Below, piece after piece: positions 16,269 to 23,897 of a DNA stretch of 35,800 nucleotides. The notes below the pieces were generated by a model. It did not search any database. It saw only the letters and a list, made by a program, of their open reading frames with translations, and was not told the DNA's origin. Made by a program: the position numbers and the translations under genes. The stretch is from Thermogemmatispora sp. (GTDB lineage Bacteria; Chloroflexota; Ktedonobacteria; Ktedonobacterales; Ktedonobacteraceae), in contig NZ_JADGHT010000009.1 of NCBI RefSeq assembly GCF_019683755.1, positions 1-35,800 on the forward strand, given 5' to 3'. Position 1 is the first letter of the stretch. Each line of letters starts with the position of its first letter.

Positions 16269-17615
16269 ATGGTTGAGTTCAGATTGCCCGATCTGGGCGA
16301 GGGCATGGAGGAGGCGGAGATTCGCCGCTGGCTGGTGCGCGTGGGCGAGCGCGTCACAGCCTATCAGGCGATCGCGGAGGTGGAGACCGATAAGGCGGTG
16401 ACGGAGATTACGTCGCCGGTGACGGGCCGCGTGGTGGAGATTCGCGTCGGTGAGGGAATGGTCGCACGCAAAGGTGAGGTGCTGGTGGTCTTCGAGGAAG
16501 AGGCCGCCACAGCGCCTGCGGCGGAGCCGCGCGCGCCCGAGGCCAAGGGAGCAGCCGCCACCGCCACTGTGACCAAGGCGCAGACGGAGCGGCAACCGAC
16601 TGCGGCTGCCGCGCCAACGGCGCAGGCCAGCGACGGAGGCACCCCAGCAATGACTGGTGCTGCTCGACGCCGAGTGCTGGCGGCCCCCGCCGTGCGCAAG
16701 CTGGCCTTTGAGCTGGGGGTCGATCTGGAGCAGGTGCCACCGTCGACGCCCGATGGCCGGGTGACGCTGGCCGATGTCCGTGCCTTTGCCGAGCGCCAGC
16801 GCGCGGCTGCTACTACTGCGACTGCCACGGCACCAAGTACGGCGACCACGGAGACAAGTCTCGTCGGCGCGTCGCTGCCGCCAGTGGCGCCGACTCCAAC
16901 GGCGCCCGCGGCAGAGGAAGAGCGCCAGGCCCTGACGGGCCTGCGGCGGCGCATCGCCGAGCGTATGGAACGCTCCTGGCGTACCATTCCCCATGCCACG
17001 GCCTTCGATGAGGCCGATGGCGCTGCTCTGGTGGCCCTGCGCGAGGCTCTCTTACCTGTGGCCGAACGGCGTGGCTTGCGCCTGACCTACCTGCCCCTGC
17101 TGGTCAAGCTACTCATCCCCGTCCTCAAGGAGTTCCCCATTTTCAACGCCAGTCTCGACGAGGAGCGGCGGGAGATTGTCTATAAGCGCGTCTACCACAT
17201 CGGTATTGCTACCGCCTCACCCGAGGGGCTGCTTGTGCCTGTGCTGCGCCATGCTGATCGGCTCAGCCTGGCGCAGATCGCCAGCGAGCTGGAACGCCTG
17301 GTCGAGGGAGGGCGTCGGCGCACGCTGGGCCTGCACGAGCTGACTGGCAGCACCTTCACGCTCAATAACGTGGGGAGCTTTGGCGGTAGCTCTGGTACCC
17401 CCATCATCAATTATCCCGAAGCGGCCATTCTGGCCGTGGGCCGGCTCCAGGAGAAGGCCGTTGTACGCAATGGCTCGCTGGTGGCGCGCCCCGTGTTGCC
17501 ATTGGCGCTCTCCTTTGATCATCGCCTCATCGATGGAGCGCAGGCAGGCGCTTTTCTGGCGCGCTTCAAGGAGCTGGTCGAGAACCCGCAGCAATTGCTG
17601 CTTGATACCATCTGA
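16269..17615 (+). CDS. pdhC: Dihydrolipoamide acyltransferase, E2 component
   Basis: Core of the 2-oxo acid dehydrogenase complex; transfers the acyl group from its lipoyl arm to CoA. The 448-residue protein has one lipoyl domain (1-78, lipoylated Lys42 in VETDKAVTEI), an Ala/Pro/Thr-rich linker, a peripheral-subunit-binding domain (about 133-175, containing APAVRKLAFELGVDL), a second linker, and the catalytic domain (about 220-448) ending with the active-site motif DHRLIDG (His418, Asp422). The ATG at 16269 is preceded by GGAAGAGG; the longer frame from 16080 adds 63 residues without family likeness. The 243-base gap after pdhB has no gene. Confidence 0.9.
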   Translation: MVEFRLPDLGEGMEEAEIRRWLVRVGERVTAYQAIAEVETDKAVTEITSPVTGRVVEIRVGEGMVARKGEVLVVFEEEAATAPAAEPRAPEAKGAAATATVTKAQTERQPTAAAAPTAQASDGGTPAMTGAARRRVLAAPAVRKLAFELGVDLEQVPPSTPDGRVTLADVRAFAERQRAAATTATATAPSTATTETSLVGASLPPVAPTPTAPAAEEERQALTGLRRRIAERMERSWRTIPHATAFDEADGAALVALREALLPVAERRGLRLTYLPLLVKLLIPVLKEFPIFNASLDEERREIVYKRVYHIGIATASPEGLLVPVLRHADRLSLAQIASELERLVEGGRRRTLGLHELTGSTFTLNNVGSFGGSSGTPIINYPEAAILAVGRLQEKAVVRNGSLVARPVLPLALSFDHRLIDGAQAGAFLARFKELVENPQQLLLDTI

Positions 17616-17653
17616 TTGCAGCGCAAACGCTGAGAATGTGATTCTTGGTTCCA

Positions 17654-17718
17654 GCAGGAGGGACGGCCCAGCCGCACGCTCCCGATGGAGAAGGCGCTGT
17701 TTGGTCTCTCCCTCCTGC
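17654..17718 (+). promoter_or_regulatory. Long-range inverted repeat before the small winged-helix gene
   Basis: GCAGGAGGGA (17654-17663) and TCCCTCCTGC (17709-17718) are perfect 10-base complements with a 45-base loop, in the 130-base gap between E2 and the small gene. The stem lies 14 bases before that gene's GGAGG. It could be a leader fold or processing site; there is no T-run. Confidence 0.4.
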
Positions 17719-17745
17719 GGCAAGCGTGTCGGAAGGAGGCCGACC

Positions 17746-18087
17746 GTGGCAACTGCCGAAGAGATTATCAAGGCCGTCGCCGTTCTGGTGAAGCAAGAGG
17801 GCAAGGAGATCTTTAGCCGCGAAGATATTCGTCGCCAGCTCGGGGTTGATCGTCCAACCTGGGAGCGCAGCTATACCGGCATCTTCCAGATGATGCGCTC
17901 AGATGGCGTCTCAAAGATCAAGTATGGGACAGCGCGCCCGCGTCGTGTGGAGAGCCTGAATCATCCGTTGAAAGTGGGACCGCGCTTCAAGGATGTCTTT
18001 CGCCGCGTTGAGCATGGGCGACATACGCTGACTGAATATGGCTGGCGCCTGATTGATGAGGTGCTGGCCGAGGAGCGCTCTGGTTGA
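17746..18087 (+). CDS. Small winged-helix-like protein in the pyruvate dehydrogenase operon
   Basis: A 113-residue protein that I do not recognise as a named family. Its N-terminal half reads like a helix-turn-helix or winged helix: EEIIKAVAVLVKQEGKEIFSREDIRRQLG followed by a second helix and SKIKYGTARPRR, with a helical C-terminus (HTLTEYGWRLIDEVL). The protein is basic in the middle and has no membrane segment. The start is the GTG at 17746, six bases after GGAGG. It lies between E2 and E3 on the same strand, so it may regulate the operon or associate with the complex; no catalytic motif is visible. Coding is supported by the good ribosome site, the globular sequence and the lack of another frame. 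Confidence 0.7.
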   Translation: MATAEEIIKAVAVLVKQEGKEIFSREDIRRQLGVDRPTWERSYTGIFQMMRSDGVSKIKYGTARPRRVESLNHPLKVGPRFKDVFRRVEHGRHTLTEYGWRLIDEVLAEERSG

Positions 18088-18453
18088 GCAGGTGGCGGCG
18101 GAGCGGGTGCGCAGTCCTGAACGGGGATAGCTGACTTAACCTGGTCCAGCGCATCCTGAGACGAAGGCTGAGAGGCGGTTTGGCTCTCTCCCCCACCTCA
18201 ATCCGGGCGGGTGCCATGACGAGCGAGGAGATCGTCGCGCCGCACTCGCCCGAGGCAGTGCAGGAGCGATGCGACAGCGCTGGGTTGCAGGTGAGCGCCA
18301 GAGGGTCAGTAAAGGCGAGAGGCCCAGAGTCCTAGAGGCCAAGCGCCAGAACGGTAGCGTGGCCTTAGATGGCAGAGGGCATCTGGCGCTGGCGCCGGGC
18401 AGCAGGCTTGAGCGAACAAGCTAGCGAAAGAAGAAAGGGAAGGAACAGTTACT
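18088..18453. other. Intergenic region before lpdA
   Basis: 366 bases with no gene that can be supported. Short open frames on both strands are arginine- and serine-rich shadows. No clear promoter or terminator was found, so whether lpdA is cotranscribed with the upstream genes is unsettled. Confidence 0.5.
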
Positions 18454-19830
18454 ATGGTCGTGGGCGATGTCACCACAGCGGTCGATGTGCTGGTCCTTGG
18501 TGGGGGACCGGCGGGCTATGTGGCCGCCATTCGGGCCGCGCAGTTGGGACGGCAGGTGACGCTGGTTGATCCAGTACCGCCCGGGGGAACCTGCCTGCAT
18601 CGCGGCTGTATTCCACTGAAGGCCTTGCTGACCGCCAGCGAGCGCTACGCTGAGCTACGGCGCGAGACCTTGGAGCCGCTGGGGATCAGGCTGATAGGAG
18701 TCGACTTTGACTGGGGCCGCCTGCAGGCCTGGAAGGCGAGCATTGTGGCGCGCCTGGCCGAGGGCGTGCGGCGCCTGTTGGCCGGCAATCGGGTGCAGTA
18801 TGTCGCTGGGCGAGCCTGGTTTCTCAGTCCCGAGGAAGTGCGCGTCGAAAGTGAGCAGGGCGAGCGCTTCAAATTTGAGCACTGTCTGATCGCAGTGGGG
18901 GCCGAGGCCGAGCCGCCGCCGGGGCTGGACTACGATGGGCGCACGGTATTGACGCCGGAGCAGGCTTTGGAGCTAGCCGAGCTGCCGGAGACGCTGGCGG
19001 TGGCCGGCACCGATTATGTGGCGCTGGAGCTGACCACGCTCTTTGCACGCCTCGGGGTGCGCGTGCAGCTCTGTCTGCCGGGTGAGGAGCTGCTGCCTGG
19101 CATAGAGAGAGCGGCTCTGCGTCCGCTCCAGGCCGGCCTGCGTCAGCTCGGTGTGCAGGTCATCGGCAATTTGCCGCCTGAGCGGGTGGAGACGCGCCCA
19201 CTGGTGGTCTGCGGCGGCCTGCGCCCACGAACGGCGGGGTTACAGCTCGAGGCGGCGGGTGTAAGCTGTGATGCGCGTGGAGCCGTGCGGGTCTCGCCCT
19301 CGTTGCAGACGAGTGTCGCGCGGATCTATGCCGCCGGCGACTGCGCGGCAGCAGGGGCGCCGCCGCTGGCGAGTGTGGCCATCAAGCAGGGCAAGGTGGC
19401 GGCTGAGGCACTCTGTGGGCGCCGCGTGCAGTTTGCGCCGCTGGCGCTGCCGCGCGTGGTGCTGACCTCGCCCGAGCTGGCTAGCGTGGGCTATACAGCG
19501 CCGGAGGCGGAGCGAGCCGGCTACCGTGTCAAGACGGGCCGCTTTCCGTTGGGAGCCAATGGGCGCGCGCTCATGCTGGGCGGTGAGGCGGGGATGGTCC
19601 TGGTGGTGGCCAATGCCGAGGATGAGAGCATTCTGGGCATGACAATTGTGGGGCCACGCGCCGGCGAGTTGATCACGACAGGGGTGCTGGCTATCGAGAT
19701 GGGGGCAACGCTGACCGATCTGGCCGAGCTGCTCTATGCTCATCCAGGGCTGGCTGAGGGCTTGCTGGAGAGCGCTGAGGGAGCGCTCGGGCAGGCGATT
19801 CATGTGCTGGGCCGGGCCACGAGTGGCTGA
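18454..19830 (+). CDS. lpdA: Dihydrolipoamide dehydrogenase-like flavoprotein (E3), divergent NAD domain
   Basis: Predicted E3, which reoxidises the dihydrolipoyl arm of E2 through FAD and a redox disulfide. The 458 residues show the FAD motif LGGGPAGYVAA (15-25), the active-site disulfide GGTCLHRGCIP (Cys47, Cys52), the second FAD motif IYAAGDCA, and a C-terminal AHPGLAEGLLE that keeps the His-Pro...Glu of E3. The NAD-binding motif is changed: where family members have GGGYIGLE it reads AGTDYVALE (184-192), losing two of the three GxGxxG glycines. The segment from there to the second FAD motif is also about 25 residues short. NAD use may therefore be altered or lost. The ATG at 18454 follows GGAAGGAA. 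Context (E1, E2 upstream) supports the E3 role; another disulfide oxidoreductase is the alternative. Confidence 0.8.
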   Translation: MVVGDVTTAVDVLVLGGGPAGYVAAIRAAQLGRQVTLVDPVPPGGTCLHRGCIPLKALLTASERYAELRRETLEPLGIRLIGVDFDWGRLQAWKASIVARLAEGVRRLLAGNRVQYVAGRAWFLSPEEVRVESEQGERFKFEHCLIAVGAEAEPPPGLDYDGRTVLTPEQALELAELPETLAVAGTDYVALELTTLFARLGVRVQLCLPGEELLPGIERAALRPLQAGLRQLGVQVIGNLPPERVETRPLVVCGGLRPRTAGLQLEAAGVSCDARGAVRVSPSLQTSVARIYAAGDCAAAGAPPLASVAIKQGKVAAEALCGRRVQFAPLALPRVVLTSPELASVGYTAPEAERAGYRVKTGRFPLGANGRALMLGGEAGMVLVVANAEDESILGMTIVGPRAGELITTGVLAIEMGATLTDLAELLYAHPGLAEGLLESAEGALGQAIHVLGRATSG

Positions 19831-19950
19831 GCGGCAGGTCCCGGGTTCTCCTGCGCTCGGCCACTCGCCAGCCAGCCTGCCAGTCAGCCTCTCGGCTGAT
19901 GGTCCGCTGAGCTATCTCCTCCCTGGCATAGACGGCAGGGAAAGCGCGCC

Positions 19951-20478
19951 CTAGTGCGACGAGGCGGCGTGTGCCGACCCGAGGTGGCCGCCAATGATGC
20001 CGCTGATCAGGGCGAGCAGGAACGAGAGCAGATTGATGAAGATCAGGATGATATAGAGGTCGAGCAGTTGACTGCCAGGGATGGAGGTGCCTGCACTCTG
20101 GTCGATGAGCGGCGACCGCGTCGCGGGCAGCATGGAGACAATGGTGATCACCAGCCAGACGCCGGTGCCGACGGTGGTCAGCAGGGCGGCAGTGCAGCCG
20201 GTGGTTCCCCCGACAGTGTAGCCATCGTCGCGCACCCCGGTGCAGCGCGCGATGAGGCTCGCCAGCAGCAGTGCCAGGCTGCTGGGTAGGCCAAGCCAGA
20301 GACAGAGCAGCATGAGTAGCCGCACCTCTGGCGCCCACGCTAGCCCGAGTTGGTCAAAGAAGAGGGCAAAGAGGAGTAAGAGCTGACCCGCTGCGGTGAT
20401 TGCCCCTCCCAGGAGGCCGATGGTCAGTGGCAGGCGCTCACTCAGCGTCGGCTCACAGTGCACTGATGGATGTTGCAT
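19951..20478 (-). CDS. Hypothetical four-helix membrane protein
   Basis: A 175-residue protein with four strongly hydrophobic segments (about 18-42, 50-73, 93-115 and 140-166) and polar ends; not recognised. The stretch between segments two and three (CTGVRDDGYTVGGTTGCTAAL) has two cysteines and is the most distinctive part. The ATG at 20478 follows a GGGGGG run. The gene is convergent with lpdA and separated from it by 120 bases. No function is proposed. Confidence 0.6.
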   Translation of the reverse strand: MQHPSVHCEPTLSERLPLTIGLLGGAITAAGQLLLLFALFFDQLGLAWAPEVRLLMLLCLWLGLPSSLALLLASLIARCTGVRDDGYTVGGTTGCTAALLTTVGTGVWLVITIVSMLPATRSPLIDQSAGTSIPGSQLLDLYIILIFINLLSFLLALISGIIGGHLGSAHAASSH

Positions 20479-21055
20479 ACTGCCCCCCGCCTGGGTTTAA
20501 AAGAGAAAGACTATGATCTCTGTTCGCTTGTCTCTCCTGTGATAAGGTACGTCTTGCGGGTAGAAGAGTTCTCGGCCAGGATTCCTGGATGTGCCGCTAT
20601 TATGGCCTTTATCTGAGCCGTTCCTCTCTCTAAGGCGCGCCGCAGAAGTTATGCCTCACTTCTAGTTATGTATCCTTTTATGGAAATTTGCAAGACCATA
20701 GACAAAAGGGGGGTGACGAAGAAAGTATACTGCTTGCTTCTTTGTTGGCGTTGGTGTCACTTGAATATGGCAAGATGTTTCTTTTCTTGTGTACGTGATC
20801 GGTGGTGATTCTTTCCTGCTTTGAGGGTTCTGCTTGCTCTGCGTGGCCTTGCCGGGACGGGGCACCGCTTGCGTTGCCTGCTGATTGCCGACGCGCGCTC
20901 TTGACCAGCGCCCTGGTCAGCGGGTGCCTGGCCTGCTCACCTACCAACGCGCGACTCTGCTCGCTGTGAGTCTGCCCGGGCCGGTCCGGGCTGGTCCCCG
21001 GCCAGCGACGCTGTCAGCTCTTTGGCTGCAATCGGCAATGAGGAGGTTCCGCGAC
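20479..21055. other. Divergent intergenic region between two membrane-protein genes
   Basis: 577 bases. The middle (about 20650-20830) is visibly AT-richer than the surroundings and has no good open frame: a 67-codon minus-strand frame (20662-20865) is Lys/Thr/Pro-rich without a ribosome site. Stem-forming GTGAC (20714) and GTCAC (20756) flank an A/T-rich loop. The right third is GC-rich and reads in frame into the next gene, but the first good ribosome site is at 21041. Confidence 0.5.
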
Positions 21056-21763
21056 ATGATCGGTCTGGTAAATCTGACGCTGGCGCTGCTGCGCCTGCTC
21101 TGGTTTCTGCTGTCGACGCGCGTGGGCAATCTGCTAGCGGCGGCGGGCTTACTGGTCGGTGGCTTGCTCTGGGGATTGACCTCGCATCAGGTTCACTATC
21201 AGGCGGTCCCACCGATCTCCTGGTTCAGGGTCTATTCCTCCGATGACGGCTACGATTATGTGCAGATCAATCATGGCCAGCAGTTCTACGTGATCAAGGA
21301 TGCTGATTTTTCGCCCTATCCCGGCGGGGTCTTTCTGGATACGCGGCCCAGGCTGCTCTCTCTGATCTATGAGAGCGATGCGCAGCAGCCGGTAGAGCTG
21401 AATCTCAAGGAAGGCGAGCGGCTGACGGGCAGCGGCTACCGCGTGGTGGCCTTTTCGCTGGTGACCGGCAGCGGCCAGCCCTATACGTTTACGACGGCAG
21501 ATTATCGCGCCTCTCCTCGCGGCTTCTACGATGATCATTGGCCGCTGGCGACCTGGCTGCTGCTGGCGGGCGTGGGCTTTCTGGGTTGGGCCTTGCTGGG
21601 GCCGCTGGTGCTGGATCTGTGGTTACTGCGGCGGGGCCAGCGGCCAGGCTATGAGCCGGTCCCAACCGAACGCGCCTATCGCTTGCTAGGACGCCAGTTG
21701 AGCGATCCGTGGCCGGGACTCAAGCGGGTGCGCGAGATCGATCCGCACGATCTGACGAAGTAA
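21056..21763 (+). CDS. Hypothetical membrane protein with two transmembrane segments
   Basis: A 235-residue protein, not recognised. Hydrophobic segments lie at about 4-20 and 25-42 (possibly one hairpin) and at about 168-192, with a soluble domain of some 125 residues between them (YSSDDGYDYVQINHGQQFYVIK and a Tyr/Asp-rich sequence) that looks beta-rich. The C-terminal tail is basic and likely cytoplasmic. The ATG at 21056 is preceded nine bases upstream by GAGGAGG; the frame is open to 20885 but the extension is Pro/Arg-rich and unlikely to be protein. Confidence 0.6.
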   Translation: MIGLVNLTLALLRLLWFLLSTRVGNLLAAAGLLVGGLLWGLTSHQVHYQAVPPISWFRVYSSDDGYDYVQINHGQQFYVIKDADFSPYPGGVFLDTRPRLLSLIYESDAQQPVELNLKEGERLTGSGYRVVAFSLVTGSGQPYTFTTADYRASPRGFYDDHWPLATWLLLAGVGFLGWALLGPLVLDLWLLRRGQRPGYEPVPTERAYRLLGRQLSDPWPGLKRVREIDPHDLTK

Positions 21764-22063
21764 TGCGGGGGGAGCAGGTGCCGCCTGGCTCTGGCGGCGG
21801 CGACCCGCGTTGCGGTAAAGAGGCCAGCAGCGGAGGGTGGGCGCGCTCGGCGCCCCGTGGAACGGCGCCGGCTCCTCCTGCCGCTGGCGGTTGCGCGAGT
21901 CAATGCCCGCAGGTCGGAAGAAGGACACACTCGATGAAGCAGGACAGACACGATGTGGAAGTAATCTGCTCGCTGGCTTAGTCGAAATGGGACATGCTGA
22001 ACGCTCCTCCTTTCCAGGGACCAGGTCCAGGATGGAGGAGCCACCTTTGTACTGTCAGCCCGC
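21764..22063. other. Intergenic region, no gene seen
   Basis: 300 bases between convergent genes. It contains GC-rich stem-loops such as GGCGCGCTCGGCGCC and a short CTCATCCG direct repeat at the very end, over the stop of the small minus-strand gene. Nothing else can be supported. Confidence 0.4.
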
Positions 22064-22297
22064 TCATCCGCTCATCCGCTCCGGGAAAGGAATGTCTTTC
22101 CAGGTGGCGCGCGCGGGATCGTAGATGCTGCGCAGGGCGTGGAGCGGAATGTCGACCTCATAGCCCGGCTCTTCCAGAACGATGCGCAGGCGGGCGGTCT
22201 TTTCGTCGACGGCCAGCACGCGGCCCGACCAGAGGCCCGGGCGCAGGCCGGGCAGGGCGTAACGGACGCGCTGGCCAACCAGCGATCGGATGGTCAT
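22064..22297 (-). CDS. Small hypothetical protein, SH3-like beta fold suggested
   Basis: A 77-residue soluble protein with alternating hydrophobic and charged strands (VGQRVRYALPG, WSGRVLAVDEKTARLRIVLEE, YEVDIPLHALRSIY), suggesting a small SH3-like barrel. No family is recognised. The ATG at 22297 has AAAGGAGAG ten bases upstream. It follows the helical-repeat gene by 54 bases on the same strand and is the last gene of that group. Confidence 0.6.
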   Translation of the reverse strand: MTIRSLVGQRVRYALPGLRPGLWSGRVLAVDEKTARLRIVLEEPGYEVDIPLHALRSIYDPARATWKDIPFPERMSG

Positions 22298-22351
22298 GCT
22301 GGTGCGCTCTCCTTTCTTCTGCTGGTGTCGCTGGCTGCCACAGGCGGCTGC

Positions 22352-23080
22352 TCAGAGGGTGATGACGGCCTGGCGAACGTAGCCAGCCTGGCAGGCCCGC
22401 CGGCGAAAGGCGCGCTGCTCCTCCGGCGAACCGTAGAGCTTGATCTTGATGGCTTCCCACTCCCATTCAAGAGCGCGGTAGGCGTGGAAGGTCTTGTTTT
22501 CGATCGGCAGGAACTCCTGAGCGAGCTGGTCGGCCTCGCGCAGGTGCTGGCTGAGGATAAGGGTTTCGAGGCTCTTGACGATGAAGCCGCCGCGGGCCCA
22601 ATGCCACGTCCCGTCGGTAAGCATCTGGCCAGGCTGCTGCCAGACGTCGAGCGAGAGGCGCACGAGAGCGGGCGCGGCCTGCTCGCGGCCCTCCAGACAG
22701 GCGAGCTGATACTGAAGTTGCATGATGTCGCCGTCGTGAAGGACCTGGCCGCGCAGGCGACGAGCCTCGTGGATGGCCTCGTTGAGGGCCCCGGGATCGC
22801 CCTTTTCGCGGGCATACTCCCCCAGGAGGACAGCGCAGTAGGCATGACAGACTTCTTCGTAGGGGCGCCCGCGCACCAGGGTGAGGGCGCTCTGGACGAG
22901 GCTGAGGGCCTCAAGATAGCGGCTGGCACGCTCGGGGATGACGGCGCTGCGCATCAGCAGGCGCGCCGACAGCTCCGGCTCGCTGAGGGAGCGCAGGACG
23001 AGGGTAGGATCGTCCGGGCTGCTGCAGGCCACGGCGAAGAAGGGCAGCGATTGACAGATGGTGCGCCGACTCAACAACAT
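22352..23080 (-). CDS. Helical-repeat (TPR-like) protein
   Basis: A 242-residue, mostly helical protein. Pairs of amphipathic helices with small residues at regular spacing (YLEALSLVQSALTLVRG, VCHAYCAVLLGEYAREKGD, LNEAIHEARRLRGQ, MQLQYQLACLEGREQAAPALVRLSL, SLETLILSQHLREADQLAQEFL) suggest TPR-type repeats, a peptide- or protein-binding scaffold. The frame is open upstream to 23617, but the sequence between about 23090 and 23200 does not look like protein. The ATG at 23080 is placed five bases after GAGGAGGAGA, so it is chosen; another ATG at 23101 is possible. A divergent XRE repressor and palindrome upstream suggest coordinated control. Function unknown. Confidence 0.65.
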   Translation of the reverse strand: MLLSRRTICQSLPFFAVACSSPDDPTLVLRSLSEPELSARLLMRSAVIPERASRYLEALSLVQSALTLVRGRPYEEVCHAYCAVLLGEYAREKGDPGALNEAIHEARRLRGQVLHDGDIMQLQYQLACLEGREQAAPALVRLSLDVWQQPGQMLTDGTWHWARGGFIVKSLETLILSQHLREADQLAQEFLPIENKTFHAYRALEWEWEAIKIKLYGSPEEQRAFRRRACQAGYVRQAVITL

Positions 23081-23205
23081 GGCTCTCTCCTCCTCATACA
23101 TCAGCAGGTCAAGACAATAGCTCCTCCAGTCAAGACGCTGGCCTGGTCTCTCCTCTCGCCCGATGGCGCCGGAGACCCAGCGTGGGGGCCTGGCTGAGGA
23201 CAGCA

Positions 23206-23617
23206 TCAGTGCGAAAGGACGTAGTAGGAGAGCGTCCCGGCTGGCAGCCTTGGCCCGCTTCGCCGCCGACCAGCCTGCGCCGCCGCAGCCTGACGAAGCT
23301 GAGACGGGTCGTAGCAGGGATAGTAGTAGGTGGCGACGTGCAGCGGGGGCTGGCTGAGACCGTTGCTCCAGGTGGAGTGCTCCAGGCGGATGGTGAAGGG
23401 TTCGTTCAGCCCCAGGAGCAGGGCCAAGCTGTTCGGGAGCCTTGTTGAGGAGCTGGCGGATAGCTTCGTTGAATGAAACGACGATGCGGTGGTGGAGGCT
23501 GAGCACTTCCAGGCGATAGCTATCAAGCGGCGTTGGGGCAGGGATCGGCCCAGGCATGTAGGCGGGCCGCCGCGCCTGGCGGGAGCTGCGACGCCAGAAA
23601 CAGAGCTTGCGAAACAT
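23206..23617 (-). pseudogene. Small hypothetical gene, interrupted by a frameshift
   Basis: Two overlapping frames together make one plausible protein of about 136 residues. The first runs from the ATG at 23617 (AGGAG ten bases upstream) through RLEVLSLHHRIVVSFNEAIRQLLNKAP; after that its sequence turns into Pro/Ala/Arg-rich nonsense. The +1 frame continues as NSLALLLGLNEPFTIRLEH, then STWSNGLSQPPLHVATYYYP, and stops at 23206. Removing one C from the CCC run at 23435-23437 (minus strand) joins them. This is either an inactivating insertion, a sequencing error in a homopolymer, or a programmed frameshift. The family is unknown. A near-consensus promoter lies upstream. Confidence 0.6.
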
Positions 23618-23784
23618 ATGCAGTCATCTCCTACACTCTTCAACCATAGAACCGTACTGCCAATAGATGATAGGTTTCCAATCGCTGAGAAGCGTCCCGA
23701 GCGCCCGGCCCGGGGCTGGTTCGCTGGCGTCCCTGCCCCGCTCGCGCTGCCCCCTTGGGGGCAACGGCTATACTGACTACAAAA

Positions 23785-23813
23785 AGTATATCCTTTTAAG
23801 AGGTAGATGTCAA
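23785..23813 (-). promoter_or_regulatory. Near-consensus sigma-70 promoter
   Basis: Minus strand TTGACA (23808-23813), exactly 17 bases, TATACT (23785-23790). It drives the minus-strand group starting at 23617, with a leader of about 160 bases. It is the best promoter match in the window. Confidence 0.75.
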
Positions 23814-23814
23814 C

Positions 23815-23834
23815 CATATTCTTATAAGAATATG
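23815..23834. promoter_or_regulatory. 20-bp perfect palindrome, probable XRE operator
   Basis: CATATTCTTATAAGAATATG is a perfect 20-base inverted repeat, one base from the -35 of the minus-strand promoter and about 63 bases before the XRE gene. A shorter palindrome AAGCATGCTT (23842-23851) and TTTTGT...ACAAAA arms (23850-23870) follow it. The position between divergent genes fits repression of both by the adjacent regulator. Confidence 0.6.
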
Positions 23835-23880
23835 CTCTGATAAGCATGCTTTTGTAGGGCCTCCACAAAAGAGGGGGATA

Positions 23881-23886
23881 TATGAT
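23881..23886 (+). promoter_or_regulatory. Putative -10 box of the XRE gene
   Basis: TATGAT lies 11 bases before the ATG at 23898, with no ribosome-binding sequence in between. The transcript would begin at or next to the start codon, so it is probably leaderless. No clear -35 is seen. Confidence 0.45.
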
Positions 23887-23897
23887 ACGCTCGCGCC

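Noticed and set aside
15897-16994. Minus-strand frames of 365 and 211 codons
   Set aside because: Antisense to the E1beta end and E2 linker; low-complexity His/Arg/Ser sequence.
20714-20760. GACGAAGAAAGTA motif resembling the start of a T-box stem I
   Set aside because: The downstream gene is an unrelated membrane protein and no T-box core sequence follows; similarity is limited to about 12 bases.
22139-23197. Plus-strand frame of 352 codons
   Set aside because: Antisense to the helical-repeat gene and its upstream gap; composition (Ala/Gly/Leu/Asp-rich) and lack of a ribosome site point to a shadow.
23206-23868. One continuous 220-codon minus-strand frame including the palindrome region
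   Set aside because: Its first 140 codons are read from promoter DNA and from the wrong frame of the frameshifted gene; only the last about 77 codons look like protein and they are included in the pseudogene call.
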